A stretch of DNA of 64,000 nucleotides from Pseudovibrio sp. Alg231-02. Its GTDB lineage: Bacteria > Pseudomonadota > Alphaproteobacteria > Rhizobiales > Stappiaceae. The DNA is taken from positions 310,001 through 374,000 of the forward strand of contig NZ_FREX01000002.1 of assembly GCF_900143565.1 (NCBI RefSeq), given 5' to 3'. Made by a program: the position numbers and the translations under genes. Below the pieces are notes generated by a model. The model was not told where the DNA came from and searched no databases. It worked only from the letters and a program-made list of their open reading frames with translations. Below, piece by piece: positions 1-9,100 of the stretch (the stretch's first letter is position 1; the number at the start of each line of letters is the position of its first letter).

Positions 1-646
1 CAAGATCATCCTCGGGTGACCATGGCTTCCATTTCATACCGAACACGGTTTTAAAATCCGGCTGGTCGATCCGTTCGAGCAGCCATTTTTTTACGCTTGC
101 AGGGGCTTCTCTCTCAAAGCGGTCTTTATCTGCATTGGCGAACTGGCGCACGAATGGGAAGAGTGCCTGATCTGCGAGAGCTGGGCGTTTTCCGAACAGA
201 TACGTTGAGCTTTCAAGGCGCTTAGAGAGCTTGGAGAGTTCCTGGATGGCGAGAGCGTAGTGTTCGTCCGGATCCGCGCCTTCGTAGCGTGTTGAGTATT
301 TGTACCTGTCCAGATTGCGTTTGAAATCGCCGTCCATCTCTTCAATCAGCTGCAGCATTTCTTCCAGCGTACCTGTCTCTGGTGAGAGCCAGCTTTGAGG
401 GTCATTTTGCTGTAAAGCCCAGAGCATGATCTCAAGGCTTTCCTCGATGACGGTTCCATCCGTCAGTTGCAGGACCGGAACCGTTCCTTTTGGAGAGATT
501 TCCAGCATGTGGGCTGGCTTGTTGCGCAGCACGATTTCGCGGAGGGCAACGGTTGTCTGGCTTGCGACCAATCCCAGTCTTGCGCGCATTGCGTAGGGAC
601 ACCGACGAAATGAATACAGGATCGGGAAGGAAGTCTGCTCAGCCAT
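1..646 (-). CDS. Glutathione S-transferase family protein (3' end cut by window edge)
   Basis: Reading the - strand from the ATG at 646 gives an uninterrupted frame of 215 codons to the window edge. The N-terminal region is thioredoxin-like, with an FRRCPYAMRARLGL stretch (a CPYA redox-type motif) and an ISPKGTVPVL segment that in GSTs contacts glutathione; an all-helical C-terminal GST region follows. The stop codon lies outside the window. The start overlaps the end of the upstream thioesterase gene by 8 bases, so the two are probably co-transcribed. The family conjugates or reduces with glutathione; the substrate cannot be told. The fold call is confident, the exact role is not. Confidence 0.8.
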   Translation of the reverse strand, partial: MAEQTSFPILYSFRRCPYAMRARLGLVASQTTVALREIVLRNKPAHMLEISPKGTVPVLQLTDGTVIEESLEIMLWALQQNDPQSWLSPETGTLEEMLQLIEEMDGDFKRNLDRYKYSTRYEGADPDEHYALAIQELSKLSKRLESSTYLFGKRPALADQALFPFVRQFANADKDRFEREAPASVKKWLLERIDQPDFKTVFGMKWKPWSPEDDL

Positions 647-1277
647 GCTTTCTGTTGTCTGCCTTTGATTGATCGTTTTCAGCAGCTGGTATTTCTAATG
701 AATCTACCGGAGCAATGCCAGCGGATTTGCGCTCATAGGCCTGAATTGCCTTCTCTTCTTTCAAAAAAGCTTCGATATGCGGCTGTAATGGGAGCTTTGT
801 GGCTTGCGTTTCGGTCTCTTCCAGCACCGCTGAGGTTGGGACAAAAGCCTTCTGCGCACGGTCATACATGCTGACGCGCACCAGACCGGTCGCAGCAACA
901 ATGCCTTTCTTCGGGCCTTTGGTGAAGATGAAGCGTTGTTCCATCACACAGGCCTCATCCGTCCAGTACACAATCTCGCTTTCCAGCTTGAACGGCTCGC
1001 CAAACGGGAGCTCGCGCCGAAAGCGGACGGTGGCGTGGTTGGCCAGTGGTGTCCATTTGTTGCGGAAGATCGCTTTGCCGAGCTTGGTGCGGCTCATGTG
1101 ATCCACACGACCAAAATCCATCATGGCCAGATAGCGGCTGTTGGTGAGGTGGATGTTCATGTCAATGTCAGAGGGGAGAACGCGCAATCGGACAACAGAC
1201 TTGCTGAACATGTCTGCTAGTTTTTCCTGAAAAGGGAACTTAATGAAATAAAGTATAAGTCTAAACCAGAGTTGCAT
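639..1277 (-). CDS. Hotdog-fold acyl-CoA thioesterase-like protein (4HBT/THEM6 type)
   Basis: The 212-residue protein carries LPSDIDMNIHLTNSRYLAMMD near its N-terminus, the typical active-site segment of 4-hydroxybenzoyl-CoA-thioesterase-like hotdog proteins, followed by RFRRELPFGEPF. A hydrophobic N-terminal stretch (WFRLILYFIKF) may attach it to the membrane. The start at 1277 is chosen because GGAG lies 5 bases upstream; an ATG 11 codons earlier has no comparable site. The family hydrolyses acyl-CoA thioesters, but the substrate is unknown here. It overlaps the following GST gene by 8 bases. Confidence 0.75.
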   Translation of the reverse strand: MQLWFRLILYFIKFPFQEKLADMFSKSVVRLRVLPSDIDMNIHLTNSRYLAMMDFGRVDHMSRTKLGKAIFRNKWTPLANHATVRFRRELPFGEPFKLESEIVYWTDEACVMEQRFIFTKGPKKGIVAATGLVRVSMYDRAQKAFVPTSAVLEETETQATKLPLQPHIEAFLKEEKAIQAYERKSAGIAPVDSLEIPAAENDQSKADNRKHG

Positions 1278-1362
1278 TTCTTCTCCACGTGATAGCTCAC
1301 GGGCTTTCACAAAAATCTAATGGATTTTCCAATAGGGAACTAGGTTTCCTATTAGGTCAGGT

Positions 1363-2157
1363 GTGTTGTGCCAGATGTTTGAAGATATTTCTAGTTATCT
1401 CTTTGTGTGGGAGATTGCGTATAGCTCAACGGAACTTGCTGCTGTTGCGGGCGCTTTTTTCTTTGCAGCTTTCGTTAAAGGCGCGACAGGCCTCGGGTTT
1501 TCAACGACTTGTCTGCCGTTTCTGGTTTACGCGGTGGGGTTGAAAAGAGGAATTCCGCTCATCTTACTGCCTAGTATTACCAGCAATATTCTGGTGATGA
1601 TCGACGCCGGGTCTTTCAGGGAGATGGTGGTTCGCTTTCGCTGGATGCTGCTTGCAACGGTGCCGGGGATTCTGCTGGGCCTCTGGTTTTTGGATGTGGC
1701 GCCTGCTCAGGAAGCTGTTGTGGTGCTGGGTTTTGTGCTTATCAGCTATGCCTTGTTTGCTTATTTCACGCCGCACCTGAAACTCTCCTATGAGATGGAG
1801 CGCTTCCTTGGGCCTGTCAGCGGCTTTATTACGGGCGTGGTGAATGGCATTACCGGTTCGCAGATTATGCCTGTGATGCCCTATCTGTTGTCGCTCAATC
1901 TCAACAGTGAGCGTTTTGTGCAGGCGATCAATTGCTCCTTTACTTTGTCCTCCTTTGTGATGGCGGGCGGTTTTTACTATCTCGGACTTCTTGATCTGAG
2001 TGCGCTTGGTGTTTCTGCACTTGGGCTGGCTTTTGTCTATCTGGGCACCAAGCTGGGCTCGGTGGTGCGCCAGCTGATGTCGCCGTCGGTTTTCAGGGCG
2101 TCTATTCTTCTGCTTTTGTTCGGGCTTGGGTTGAGTTTGTTGGTCAAAGGATTTTAG
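1363..2157 (+). CDS. TauE/SafE family membrane permease, copy 1
   Basis: About 264 residues, mostly hydrophobic, with around eight membrane segments. The FFFAAFVKGATGLGFS motif near residue 30 and its echo GFITGVVNGITGSQIMP in the second half are the paired signatures of TauE/SafE (DUF81) permeases, which are linked to export of sulfite or sulfonated organic anions. The GTG at 1363 has AGG 6 bases upstream; an ATG at 1375 is an alternative. A close paralog follows about 100 bases downstream, which points to tandem duplication. The substrate is not deducible. Confidence 0.8.
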   Translation: MLCQMFEDISSYLFVWEIAYSSTELAAVAGAFFFAAFVKGATGLGFSTTCLPFLVYAVGLKRGIPLILLPSITSNILVMIDAGSFREMVVRFRWMLLATVPGILLGLWFLDVAPAQEAVVVLGFVLISYALFAYFTPHLKLSYEMERFLGPVSGFITGVVNGITGSQIMPVMPYLLSLNLNSERFVQAINCSFTLSSFVMAGGFYYLGLLDLSALGVSALGLAFVYLGTKLGSVVRQLMSPSVFRASILLLLFGLGLSLLVKGF

Positions 2158-2254
2158 CGGCTCCGCTCTAAGCTAACTGGTGGTTGATGGATCCCTTCAG
2201 TTTGCAGATGGAGATGTTAGAGATTGTTGCAGGTTCACGCCTAGGCTCTGCTGC

Positions 2255-3055
2255 ATGATGGATATGGAAGCAGACATGGCAATGGCGGCGGAGTATCTCG
2301 GCTATACGGCCTTTGAGATTGCCATCATCATGTTCACGTTCTTCTTTGCAGCTTTTGTGAAAGGCCTTGCAGGGCTTGGGTTTACAACAATCTGCCTTGC
2401 TGTTCTCGCTTACACGGTGGGTTTGAAGAAGGGCATTCCGCTTATTGTGATACCGGGGCTCATCAGTGATCTCATACTGGTTTATGAGGCCGGGCATTTT
2501 CGGGAATCTTTTTCTCGCTTCTGGCGGATTTATCTTTATTCGGTGCCGGGCGTTGTCATTGGCCTTTGGTTTTTGGGGTGGGCGTCCACGCATTGGCTGA
2601 CGATCCTGCTGGGGTTTATCATCATGGCGTTTGTGGGATATGCGCTGCTCTCCAAGAACCTGAAGCTGAAAACGCATTGGGAGAAAGCTGGGAGTTCGCT
2701 TTCTGGATTCTCAACCGGATTGCTGACAGGGATGACAGGCTCACAGTTGATGCCGATCACACCGTTTTTGGTGTCTCTCGATCTGCCACGCAGCCATTTC
2801 ATTCAAACGATCAATAGCTTCTTCACAGTCGTGACAGTCATGATGATCCTTGGTCTGACATACATGGGCCTGTTGCATCTTGGTGCTTTTGCGATTTCGA
2901 TCACCGGGCTGGTTTTTGTCTATATCGGCACCAAGAGTGGTAACTATCTTGGCCGGCGCTTCAGCCCGATCCTGTTCCGCTATTGCGTGCTGGTGATGAT
3001 GCTTTTTTCTGGTCTCGGCCTCATTATCAAAGAGGTTTGGCTGAATGTAATGTGA
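2255..3055 (+). CDS. TauE/SafE family membrane permease, copy 2
   Basis: This is a paralog of the preceding gene. It shares FFFAAFVKGLAGLGF in the first half, GFSTGLLTGMTGSQLMP in the second half and GLKKGIPLI between them, with about eight hydrophobic segments. Anion export, possibly of sulfur oxyanions, is the family expectation. The start is ambiguous: ATG codons at 2255, 2258, 2264 and 2276 are in frame, and the one at 2276 has the best ribosome site (GGAAG, 5 bases upstream). The frame extends further upstream, but that part lacks family-like sequence. Confidence 0.78.
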   Translation: MMDMEADMAMAAEYLGYTAFEIAIIMFTFFFAAFVKGLAGLGFTTICLAVLAYTVGLKKGIPLIVIPGLISDLILVYEAGHFRESFSRFWRIYLYSVPGVVIGLWFLGWASTHWLTILLGFIIMAFVGYALLSKNLKLKTHWEKAGSSLSGFSTGLLTGMTGSQLMPITPFLVSLDLPRSHFIQTINSFFTVVTVMMILGLTYMGLLHLGAFAISITGLVFVYIGTKSGNYLGRRFSPILFRYCVLVMMLFSGLGLIIKEVWLNVM

Positions 3056-3149
3056 TGACCAACCTTCTTGCAATCGGAGTGAAGGATACCCAATTGCACA
3101 TCAGTCTAAACCGCAAGCGCGAACTGCGCTTAAGGAAAGTTTTCAGAAA

Positions 3150-4127
3150 ATGGTGATCCTTCAATTGGTTGGGGGGCTTGTGCTGCTGCTTGTTGGCGGT
3201 GAAGCATTGGTGCGCGGCAGTGTGGCTGTTGCGACGCGTCTGGGTGTTTCCAAACTGTTTATCGGGCTGACCCTTGTTGGCTTTGGCACATCCATGCCTG
3301 AGCTTGTGGCCAGTTTGCAGGGCGCGCTTGCTGGTTACCCCGGTGTTGCCATTGGCAACATTGTGGGCAGCAACATAGCTAATGTGCTGCTCATTTTAGG
3401 CATTACGGCAGTGATCTTACCCATTGCGGTGAACCGGGAAGCTTTTCAGCGTGATGGTGCCGTGCTTGTGCTTTCAAGCCTGATTTTGCTGGGTGTCATC
3501 CTGACGGGATATCTGTCCCGATGGGCTGGTTTCGTTCTGATTGGCCTGCTGCTGGCCTATACACTCTTCAGCTATTGGTCGGAACGCAAAGCGGGAAAGG
3601 CAGCGGCTCAGATTCATGAGGCTGAAGCTGATCAGGCGAGCTATCCGAACCTTTCCATCTGGGCGGGGCTTGCGATTTTTGCTGTCGGTGTGGTTGGCAT
3701 CGTTATTGGGGCGAGTTTGCTGGTGTCATCCAGCGTTGAAATTGCGCATCAATTTGGGGTTTCTGATGCGGTGATTGGCTTGACGCTGGTTGCGATTGGC
3801 ACATCTCTGCCAGAGCTTGTCACCTCGGCCATAGCTGCGGTGCGAGGCCATGCTGAGGTTGCATTTGGCAATATTGTTGGCAGCAACATCTTCAATATTT
3901 TCGGCATTGGCGGTGTAACAGCCCTTGTTGTGCCAATTCCGGTGCCCTCTGAGATCGCGCAGGTGGATATCTGGGTGATGGTGGGCACGGTTGTGCTGAT
4001 GGCTATTGCCTGCATTACCGGTTGGCGAGTGAGCCGCAGGGAAGGCCTGTTCTTCCTGTGCTGTTACGCAGCTTATATGGCTTTTCAGCTTATGCCCGGC
4101 CTGCGTGCTGCAGTTGGTATTGCGTGA
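3150..4127 (+). CDS. Calcium/sodium antiporter (YrbG/CaCA family)
   Basis: The 325-residue membrane protein has the two inverted alpha repeats of the Ca2+:cation antiporter family: GFGTSMPELVASLQG with GNIVGSNIANVL in the first half, and AIGTSLPELVTSAIAA with GNIVGSNIFNIFGIGG in the second. The acidic and Asn/Ser residues in these repeats form the ion sites. Length matches the bacterial YrbG type, and about ten membrane segments are visible. It should exchange Ca2+ against Na+ (or H+) across the inner membrane. It stands alone, about 95 bases after the TauE pair. Confidence 0.88.
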   Translation: MVILQLVGGLVLLLVGGEALVRGSVAVATRLGVSKLFIGLTLVGFGTSMPELVASLQGALAGYPGVAIGNIVGSNIANVLLILGITAVILPIAVNREAFQRDGAVLVLSSLILLGVILTGYLSRWAGFVLIGLLLAYTLFSYWSERKAGKAAAQIHEAEADQASYPNLSIWAGLAIFAVGVVGIVIGASLLVSSSVEIAHQFGVSDAVIGLTLVAIGTSLPELVTSAIAAVRGHAEVAFGNIVGSNIFNIFGIGGVTALVVPIPVPSEIAQVDIWVMVGTVVLMAIACITGWRVSRREGLFFLCCYAAYMAFQLMPGLRAAVGIA

Positions 4128-4174
4128 TGCTGCAAAGCGTTTTTGGAAAAACTTATTCCCCTCGTGTATTTCTC

Positions 4175-4649
4175 CCATACTGTGAACCTATGCCTACGTA
4201 GTGGGCTGCTGGCGGAGCGACCGTCAGTGTGTCGTAGGTTGGGCGGGGCTATTGGAAGACGTAACGCACCTTTCAGTGGTCCGGTGAACCGAACTTCAAA
4301 CGTGACCGCATGGTTTGAGGGGAAGGGCCCAGGACTATAGGGTATCACGCGGCGATAGATCCAAGAGCACCGGCAGTAAAACCTGCTTTTGCGAAAGTGT
4401 CTATCAGAGACGGAGGAACTGTTTGGACATGGAAACGTGTCTGGATAAGCCACCTTCTTTTCAGGAAACTGACTATCGTGCCTTATAGGCAAAAGAGGCG
4501 ACGTTGTTCATTTAAAGAAAGCCCGGGCAAGGCGTGTAGCTGATGCCGAAGACTCGTTACTAACAAATAGCGCAGGCATTGCCTGCCGCCTTGCTCCTCC
4601 CGACTATCGGGAAATCTGTCTTCACCACTGCATGGGATGCCATGTGGTG
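4175..4649 (+). ncRNA. Candidate large structured RNA, unclassified (possibly a group II intron 5' part)
   Basis: This roughly 475-base stretch between the antiporter and the antitoxin has no convincing coding frame but is rich in complementary arms. CCTACG (4193) pairs with CGTAGG (4233) and encloses CTGGCGG/CCGTCAG (4209/4221). GCAAGGCG (4527) pairs with CGCCTTGC (4587) and encloses GCAGGC-ATT-GCCTGC (4572-4586). CCCGA-CTA-TCGGG lies at 4599-4611, and an imperfect CACCA..CATG hairpin at 4623-4649. The size and many short stems recall group II intron domain I, but no domain V and no reverse transcriptase are present. No tmRNA, SRP or riboswitch signature was recognised. The strand is assumed. 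Confidence 0.3.
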
Positions 4650-4732
4650 CTGTTGGTGTTTGTGTTTTCTGCTGGATTGTTAATGACTACCTATCGGGTA
4701 TGATTTGCCAGATTTAGCTCTTGTGAGGTGTC

Positions 4733-4942
4733 ATGAAAGTAACCATGAATGAAGCACAACACAGCCTCTGTGAGCTGGGTAGACGGGTGTGGCAGGGCGA
4801 GCGAGTTGTAATCACCAAAACAGGGGAGCCTTATCTTGAACTCGTGTCGCACAAGGCTCGGCTGACGCCTCGCAAGCCGGGGCGTTTCAAGGGACAGATA
4901 GAGCTTGGTGGTGATTTCAACGAAGACTTCAATTGGGATTGA
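4733..4942 (+). CDS. Phd/YefM-type antitoxin, without an adjacent toxin
   Basis: The 69-residue protein begins MKVTMNEAQHSLCELGRRV and continues GERVVITKTGEPYLELV, the N-terminal dimerisation and DNA-binding pattern of prevent-host-death antitoxins. The acidic tail (DFNEDFNWD) would be the toxin-neutralising part. GAGG lies 4 bases before the ATG. Such antitoxins are normally followed within a few bases by a VapC (PIN) or Doc/YoeB toxin; here the next 190 bases hold no ORF of that kind, so it appears orphaned. TACC-N5-GGTA at 4689-4701 upstream could be an operator. Confidence 0.75.
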   Translation: MKVTMNEAQHSLCELGRRVWQGERVVITKTGEPYLELVSHKARLTPRKPGRFKGQIELGGDFNEDFNWD

Positions 4943-4963
4943 TGTAGGAGAGTAACAAAGTCT

Positions 4964-5009
4964 CATACTTCGTAATAAAGACACATACTGAGGAATATAG
5001 TATCATACT
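4964..5009 (+). repeat. Three CATACT repeats spaced exactly 20 bp
   Basis: CATACT occurs at 4964, 4984 and 5004, a period of exactly 20 bases (two helical turns), in the AT-rich gap just after the antitoxin gene. Such phasing suits binding of an oligomeric protein on one DNA face. Neighbouring bases are only loosely conserved. Function unknown. Confidence 0.5.
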
Positions 5010-5135
5010 GACGAGGGCTTAGCGGACAAAGCAGTCATTTGGCGAACGTCGACAATATGTAGGATGCGCCTTAAACAACGCTTTATAAAGGGCGTTAACC
5101 CTTTTCTTGTTAGAAAGCTTGCTTACAAGTAGACA

Positions 5136-5798
5136 TTGAGTTTTTGTCTTTTGCACGGTTCAATTGTGAAAGGTATTGATTTGAGCACCGAGAATATTGC
5201 GCAATACGAGGCCTTGGTTAGGTCGATCGCGCTTATTATTTATGGCCGCTGCGTCGACCACGGTAATGGTATTCCTGAGTTCGAACATTTTGCAGAAAAC
5301 GATTTACAAGAACCACCGGATATCCTCTCCCGGTTGGGCATTATGACCGATAAGGATGGGAGAAGGCACCGCCATACCTTTAGTTTTGGCTGGGTCCCGG
5401 ATAAACCATTAAACCTGACACGCCATCAAGGCGAACCAACTGTTTTCGATTTAGTATTAGCGCTTTGCTTTTTGATTGATTGGGATGTTGCTCGTTTTGG
5501 GGATATTGGAAGAGTTCGTGATTTCGACCCAACTCAAGCAGCGCCCAAGTTTGACTTATCGGCAACGAGGCCATTCACGACAATAGAGCGTGAAGCGTTT
5601 TGTGAGTACGCATTTTTAACTGGCTGCGCACTTCTAGAGGAATTGGGCCTTGGAAGCTGGACGGTAGACGCGAGGTTTGAAGTTTTGTTTGAGCTCTCTC
5701 AAAACTCGCCTATACGGATTATGAGTATCTATCGCGGGTCGCGGCTCAATCTAATAAGGAAGCTTGGAGAAAAAGCCAAGCTTTATCCTGTCGTCTAA
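5136..5798 (+). CDS. Hypothetical protein, no recognised family
   Basis: A 220-residue soluble-looking protein without signal peptide or membrane segments. Visible features are a Trp/His-containing middle (HRHTFSFGWVPDKP), a hydrophobic segment FDLVLALCFLIDWDVARFGDIG, and a basic C-terminus. The start is uncertain: the frame opens with TTG at 5136, while GTG at 5166 and TTG at 5181 (AAAGG 7 bases upstream) are alternatives. Codon use is more AT-rich than in the flanking housekeeping genes, and it lies in a small island with an orphan antitoxin and a structured-RNA candidate, which suggests acquired DNA. Function unknown. Confidence 0.6.
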   Translation: MSFCLLHGSIVKGIDLSTENIAQYEALVRSIALIIYGRCVDHGNGIPEFEHFAENDLQEPPDILSRLGIMTDKDGRRHRHTFSFGWVPDKPLNLTRHQGEPTVFDLVLALCFLIDWDVARFGDIGRVRDFDPTQAAPKFDLSATRPFTTIEREAFCEYAFLTGCALLEELGLGSWTVDARFEVLFELSQNSPIRIMSIYRGSRLNLIRKLGEKAKLYPVV

Positions 5799-6135
5799 AA
5801 TTGATCCTCTTTCACTACCTTGAGCTGCCGACATAAGCCTTTTCACTTCCAAGAAAAGGCTCGAAACTCTCATTCGCCATAATGCACGCTAACGTCAGCA
5901 ATGGGCTCGTTGCTACGAGTTTTTGCTATTCGAAATATTGCTGATAGGGGCATATAGGTTGCTACCATTATGCATTTCCAATTTGGGGTACGTATTTCGA
6001 ATCGTCAGATTTCTGCTGTTTGGAGCAGTTGTCGGTGTGATACTTTATTACTCTCCGACAATTGACTAGCTCTCGTCAAAAAAAACGCCCAGCCGCAATG
6101 GCCGGGCGTTTTCCTTATTTTATTCCTATCGACAT
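5799..6135. other. Intergenic stretch with one hairpin and a terminator
   Basis: No gene is seen here. A perfect 9-bp hairpin, AGCCTTTTC/GAAAAGGCT (5836-5861), follows the hypothetical gene but has no T run. The far end holds the terminator listed separately. Confidence 0.5.
6077..6113 (-). terminator. Rho-independent terminator of the hyuA-hyuB fusion gene
   Basis: AACGCCC-A-GCC, loop, GGC-C-GGGCGTT forms a GC-rich stem flanked by A and T runs on both sides. On the - strand it is followed by a run of eight T, 23 bases after the stop codon at 6136, so it probably ends that gene. It could act in both directions. Confidence 0.8.
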
Positions 6136-9100
6136 TTACACCTTGCCCCAGCCGCCGCTGGTTGGGGGGACGACTGTGATGGCTTCGCCGGCTTCCAGAA
6201 TTGTCTGGTCGCAGCCTTTCAGCTCTTCGGTTCTACCGGAATTGCGGCGCACGTAGGTGCGGCCCTTCTGGCCATCTTCGCCGCCCTGCATGCCTTTTGG
6301 AGCGATGGTTCTGTGAGAGGCCAGGATTGCGCAGTCCATCTTTTCCAGGAAGCGGATGGTGCGTTTGGTGCCGTCACCTGCATGCCACTTGCCTTTGCCG
6401 CCTGTTTCCTTGCGGATGTGGAAGTCTTCCAGCAACACAGGATAGCGGAACTCAAGCACTTCCGGGTCGGTGAGGCGAGAGTTGGTCATGTGGACGTGGA
6501 CGCCATCAGTACCGTTGAAGCCCGGACCTGCCGGAGAGCCGGAGCACAGGGTCTCGTAGTACTGGTAGGTATCGTTGCCGAAGGTCAGGTTGTTCATGGA
6601 CCCTTGTGAATTCGCCATGGCACCGAGAGCTGCGAACAGAGCGTTGGTGATGTGCTGTGAGGTTTCCACGTTGCCTGCCACAACTGCTGCCGGATAATGC
6701 GGACGCAGCATGGAGCCTTCCGGCACCACAATGTTGATTGGACGCAGGCAGCCTGCATTCATCGGAATGTGGCCTTCCACCATGACGCGGAAGCAGTAGA
6801 GCACGGCTGCGCGGGTGACAGGTTCCGGTGCGTTGAAGTTGTTCTCTTTCATCGGGCTGGTGCCGGTGAAATCAACGGTTGCTTCGCGCTTGTCCTTATC
6901 AACGGTGATCTTGACCTTGATGGTTGAGCCCTGATCCGTTGGGTATTCGTAGGAACTGTCGGAGAGTGCTTCGATCACACGGCGAACGCTTTCTTCAGCA
7001 TTGTCCTGCACGTGGCCCATGTAGGCCTGCACGGTTTCCAGACCAAAGTGGTCTGTCATCTTGCGCAGTTCCTGAACGCCCTTCTCATTAGCGGCGATCT
7101 GAGCTTTCAGGTCGGCCACGTTCTGATGAACGTTGCGAACCGGGTATTTGTGGTTGGTGAGCAGTTCGACCAGAGCTTCTTCGCGGAAGTCGCCTTGGTC
7201 CACCAGCTTGAAGTTGTCGATCAAGACGCCTTCTTCATCCACCTTGGTGGCGAGTGGGGTCATGGAGCCCGGAGCGGAGCCGCCGACATCAGCGTGGTGA
7301 CCACGGGAGGCTGCCCAGAACAGGATTTCCTTGCCGTCGTCATCAAACACCGGAGAGACAACGGTGATATCCGGCAGGTGGGTGCCGCCGTTGTAAGGAG
7401 CGTTGAGTGCGAATACATCGCCCGGTTTGATCCTGCCTTTGTTGAGGGAGATGATTGCCTCAACGGAACGGTCCATGGACCCGAGATGCACCGGCATGTG
7501 CGGTGCGTTTGCTACCAGCGCGCCGTTTTGGTCAAAGACCGCGCAGGAGAAGTCCAAACGTTCTTTGATGTTCACGGAGTAGGCGGTGTTTTGAAGGGTG
7601 ACGCCCATCTGCTCGGCGATGGACATGAAGAGGTTGTTGAACACTTCCAGCATCACCGGATCTGCGGTGGTGCCGAGAGCGACTTTTCTCTCCAGCGGGA
7701 TGGTTCGGGTTAGAATGATGTGGTTCTTGGCGTTGACTTGCGCATGCCAGCCCGGTTCCACAACGATGGTGGCGTGAGGCTCCATGATGAGGGCAGGGCC
7801 TTGCAGCTTCATACCCGGCTGGAACGCGTCGCGCTTGAGGATGGACGCATCCTGCCATTTGCCGTTTGCGTAGAACTGGGTCTGTTCTGCAATTGCCGGA
7901 GCATTTGCTGCCAGTGCTTCGTCTGGTTCCTGCAGGCCAGCGCCGCCGCCGATTGCTTCCACCTCGAGTGCTTCGACCACGATGGTCTTGTTCTCGTAGG
8001 CAAAGCCGAACTGTTTGATGTGGTTTTGGGTGAAGGCGGTGACCATGGCGTCCAGATCACCGGTGTTCAGCTCCACCGCGATTGGGGTGTCGGTGCCGTC
8101 ATAACGCAGGTGCGCACGCGGAAGGATGGAGAGCTCGTCTTCTGCAACACCCTGATTTTCGACTTCGGTTTTCGCGTCTGTTGCAAGGCGCTGAGCGAGG
8201 TCTGCAAGAGCTGCCAGATTGTCGGTGTTCAGCTCTTTAACGACCGCTTGCTGACGGGTGGCGCGGATATCCGCAAGGCCCATGCCGTAAGCAGAGAGGA
8301 TGCCGGAGAGCGGGTGCACGATGACGGTTTTCATGCCGAGGCTGTCGGCAACCATGCAAGCGCTTTGGCCGCCAGCACCGCCAAAGCAGGTGAGGGCGTA
8401 TTCGGTGACGTCATAGCCGCGCTGAACGGAGATCTTCTTGATGGCGTTGGCCATGTTCTCAACGGCGATCTTCTGGAAGCCTTCTGCGACTTCCTCGCCG
8501 GTGCGGCCATCACCGATCTCAGCTGCCAGTGCGTTGAAGGCTGCTTTGACTTCTTCGATTGCCAGCGGCTCGTCCTGATTTGGACCGAAGATTTTCGGGA
8601 AGTAGGAGGCGTTGAGCTTGGACGTCATGACATTGGCGTCGGTGACGGTGAGCGGACCACCGCGGCGGTAACACTTCGGTCCCGGGTTTGCACCAGCGGA
8701 ATCTGGACCAACCTGGAAGCGACCGTCTTTGTAATGGAGGATTGAACCACCGCCAGCTGCAACGGTGTGAATCATCATCATTGGCGCACGCATGCGAACG
8801 CCAGCCACTTCGGTTTCAAAGGCACGTTCGAACTCGCCGTCGAAGTGGGAGACGTCAGTAGAGGTGCCGCCCATGTCGAAGCCGATGAGTTTTTCAAAGC
8901 CGGCCATTTTGGAGGTCTCAACGGCGCCCACAACACCGCCAGCGGGGCCGGAGAGAATGGCGTCTTTGCCCTGGAAGAGGGAGGCGTCGGTCAGACCGCC
9001 GGAGGACTGCATGAACATGAGACGGCAGTCGGTGTTCTGGATGTCGAGTTCACCAGCAACCTGATCCACATAGCGGCGCAGGATTGGGGAGAGGTAAGCG

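Noticed and set aside
4085-4492. A 135-residue ORF on the - strand opposite the structured-RNA candidate
   Set aside because: It is rich in Arg, Pro and Ser with no domain pattern and begins inside the antiporter gene's end. It reads as the antisense of a structured region rather than a protein.
4175-4730. tmRNA, SRP RNA, 6S RNA or cobalamin riboswitch
   Set aside because: No tRNA-like acceptor/T-arm, no SRP-type GNAR tetraloop consensus, and no B12-box-like sequence were found. Only general base-pairing potential remains.
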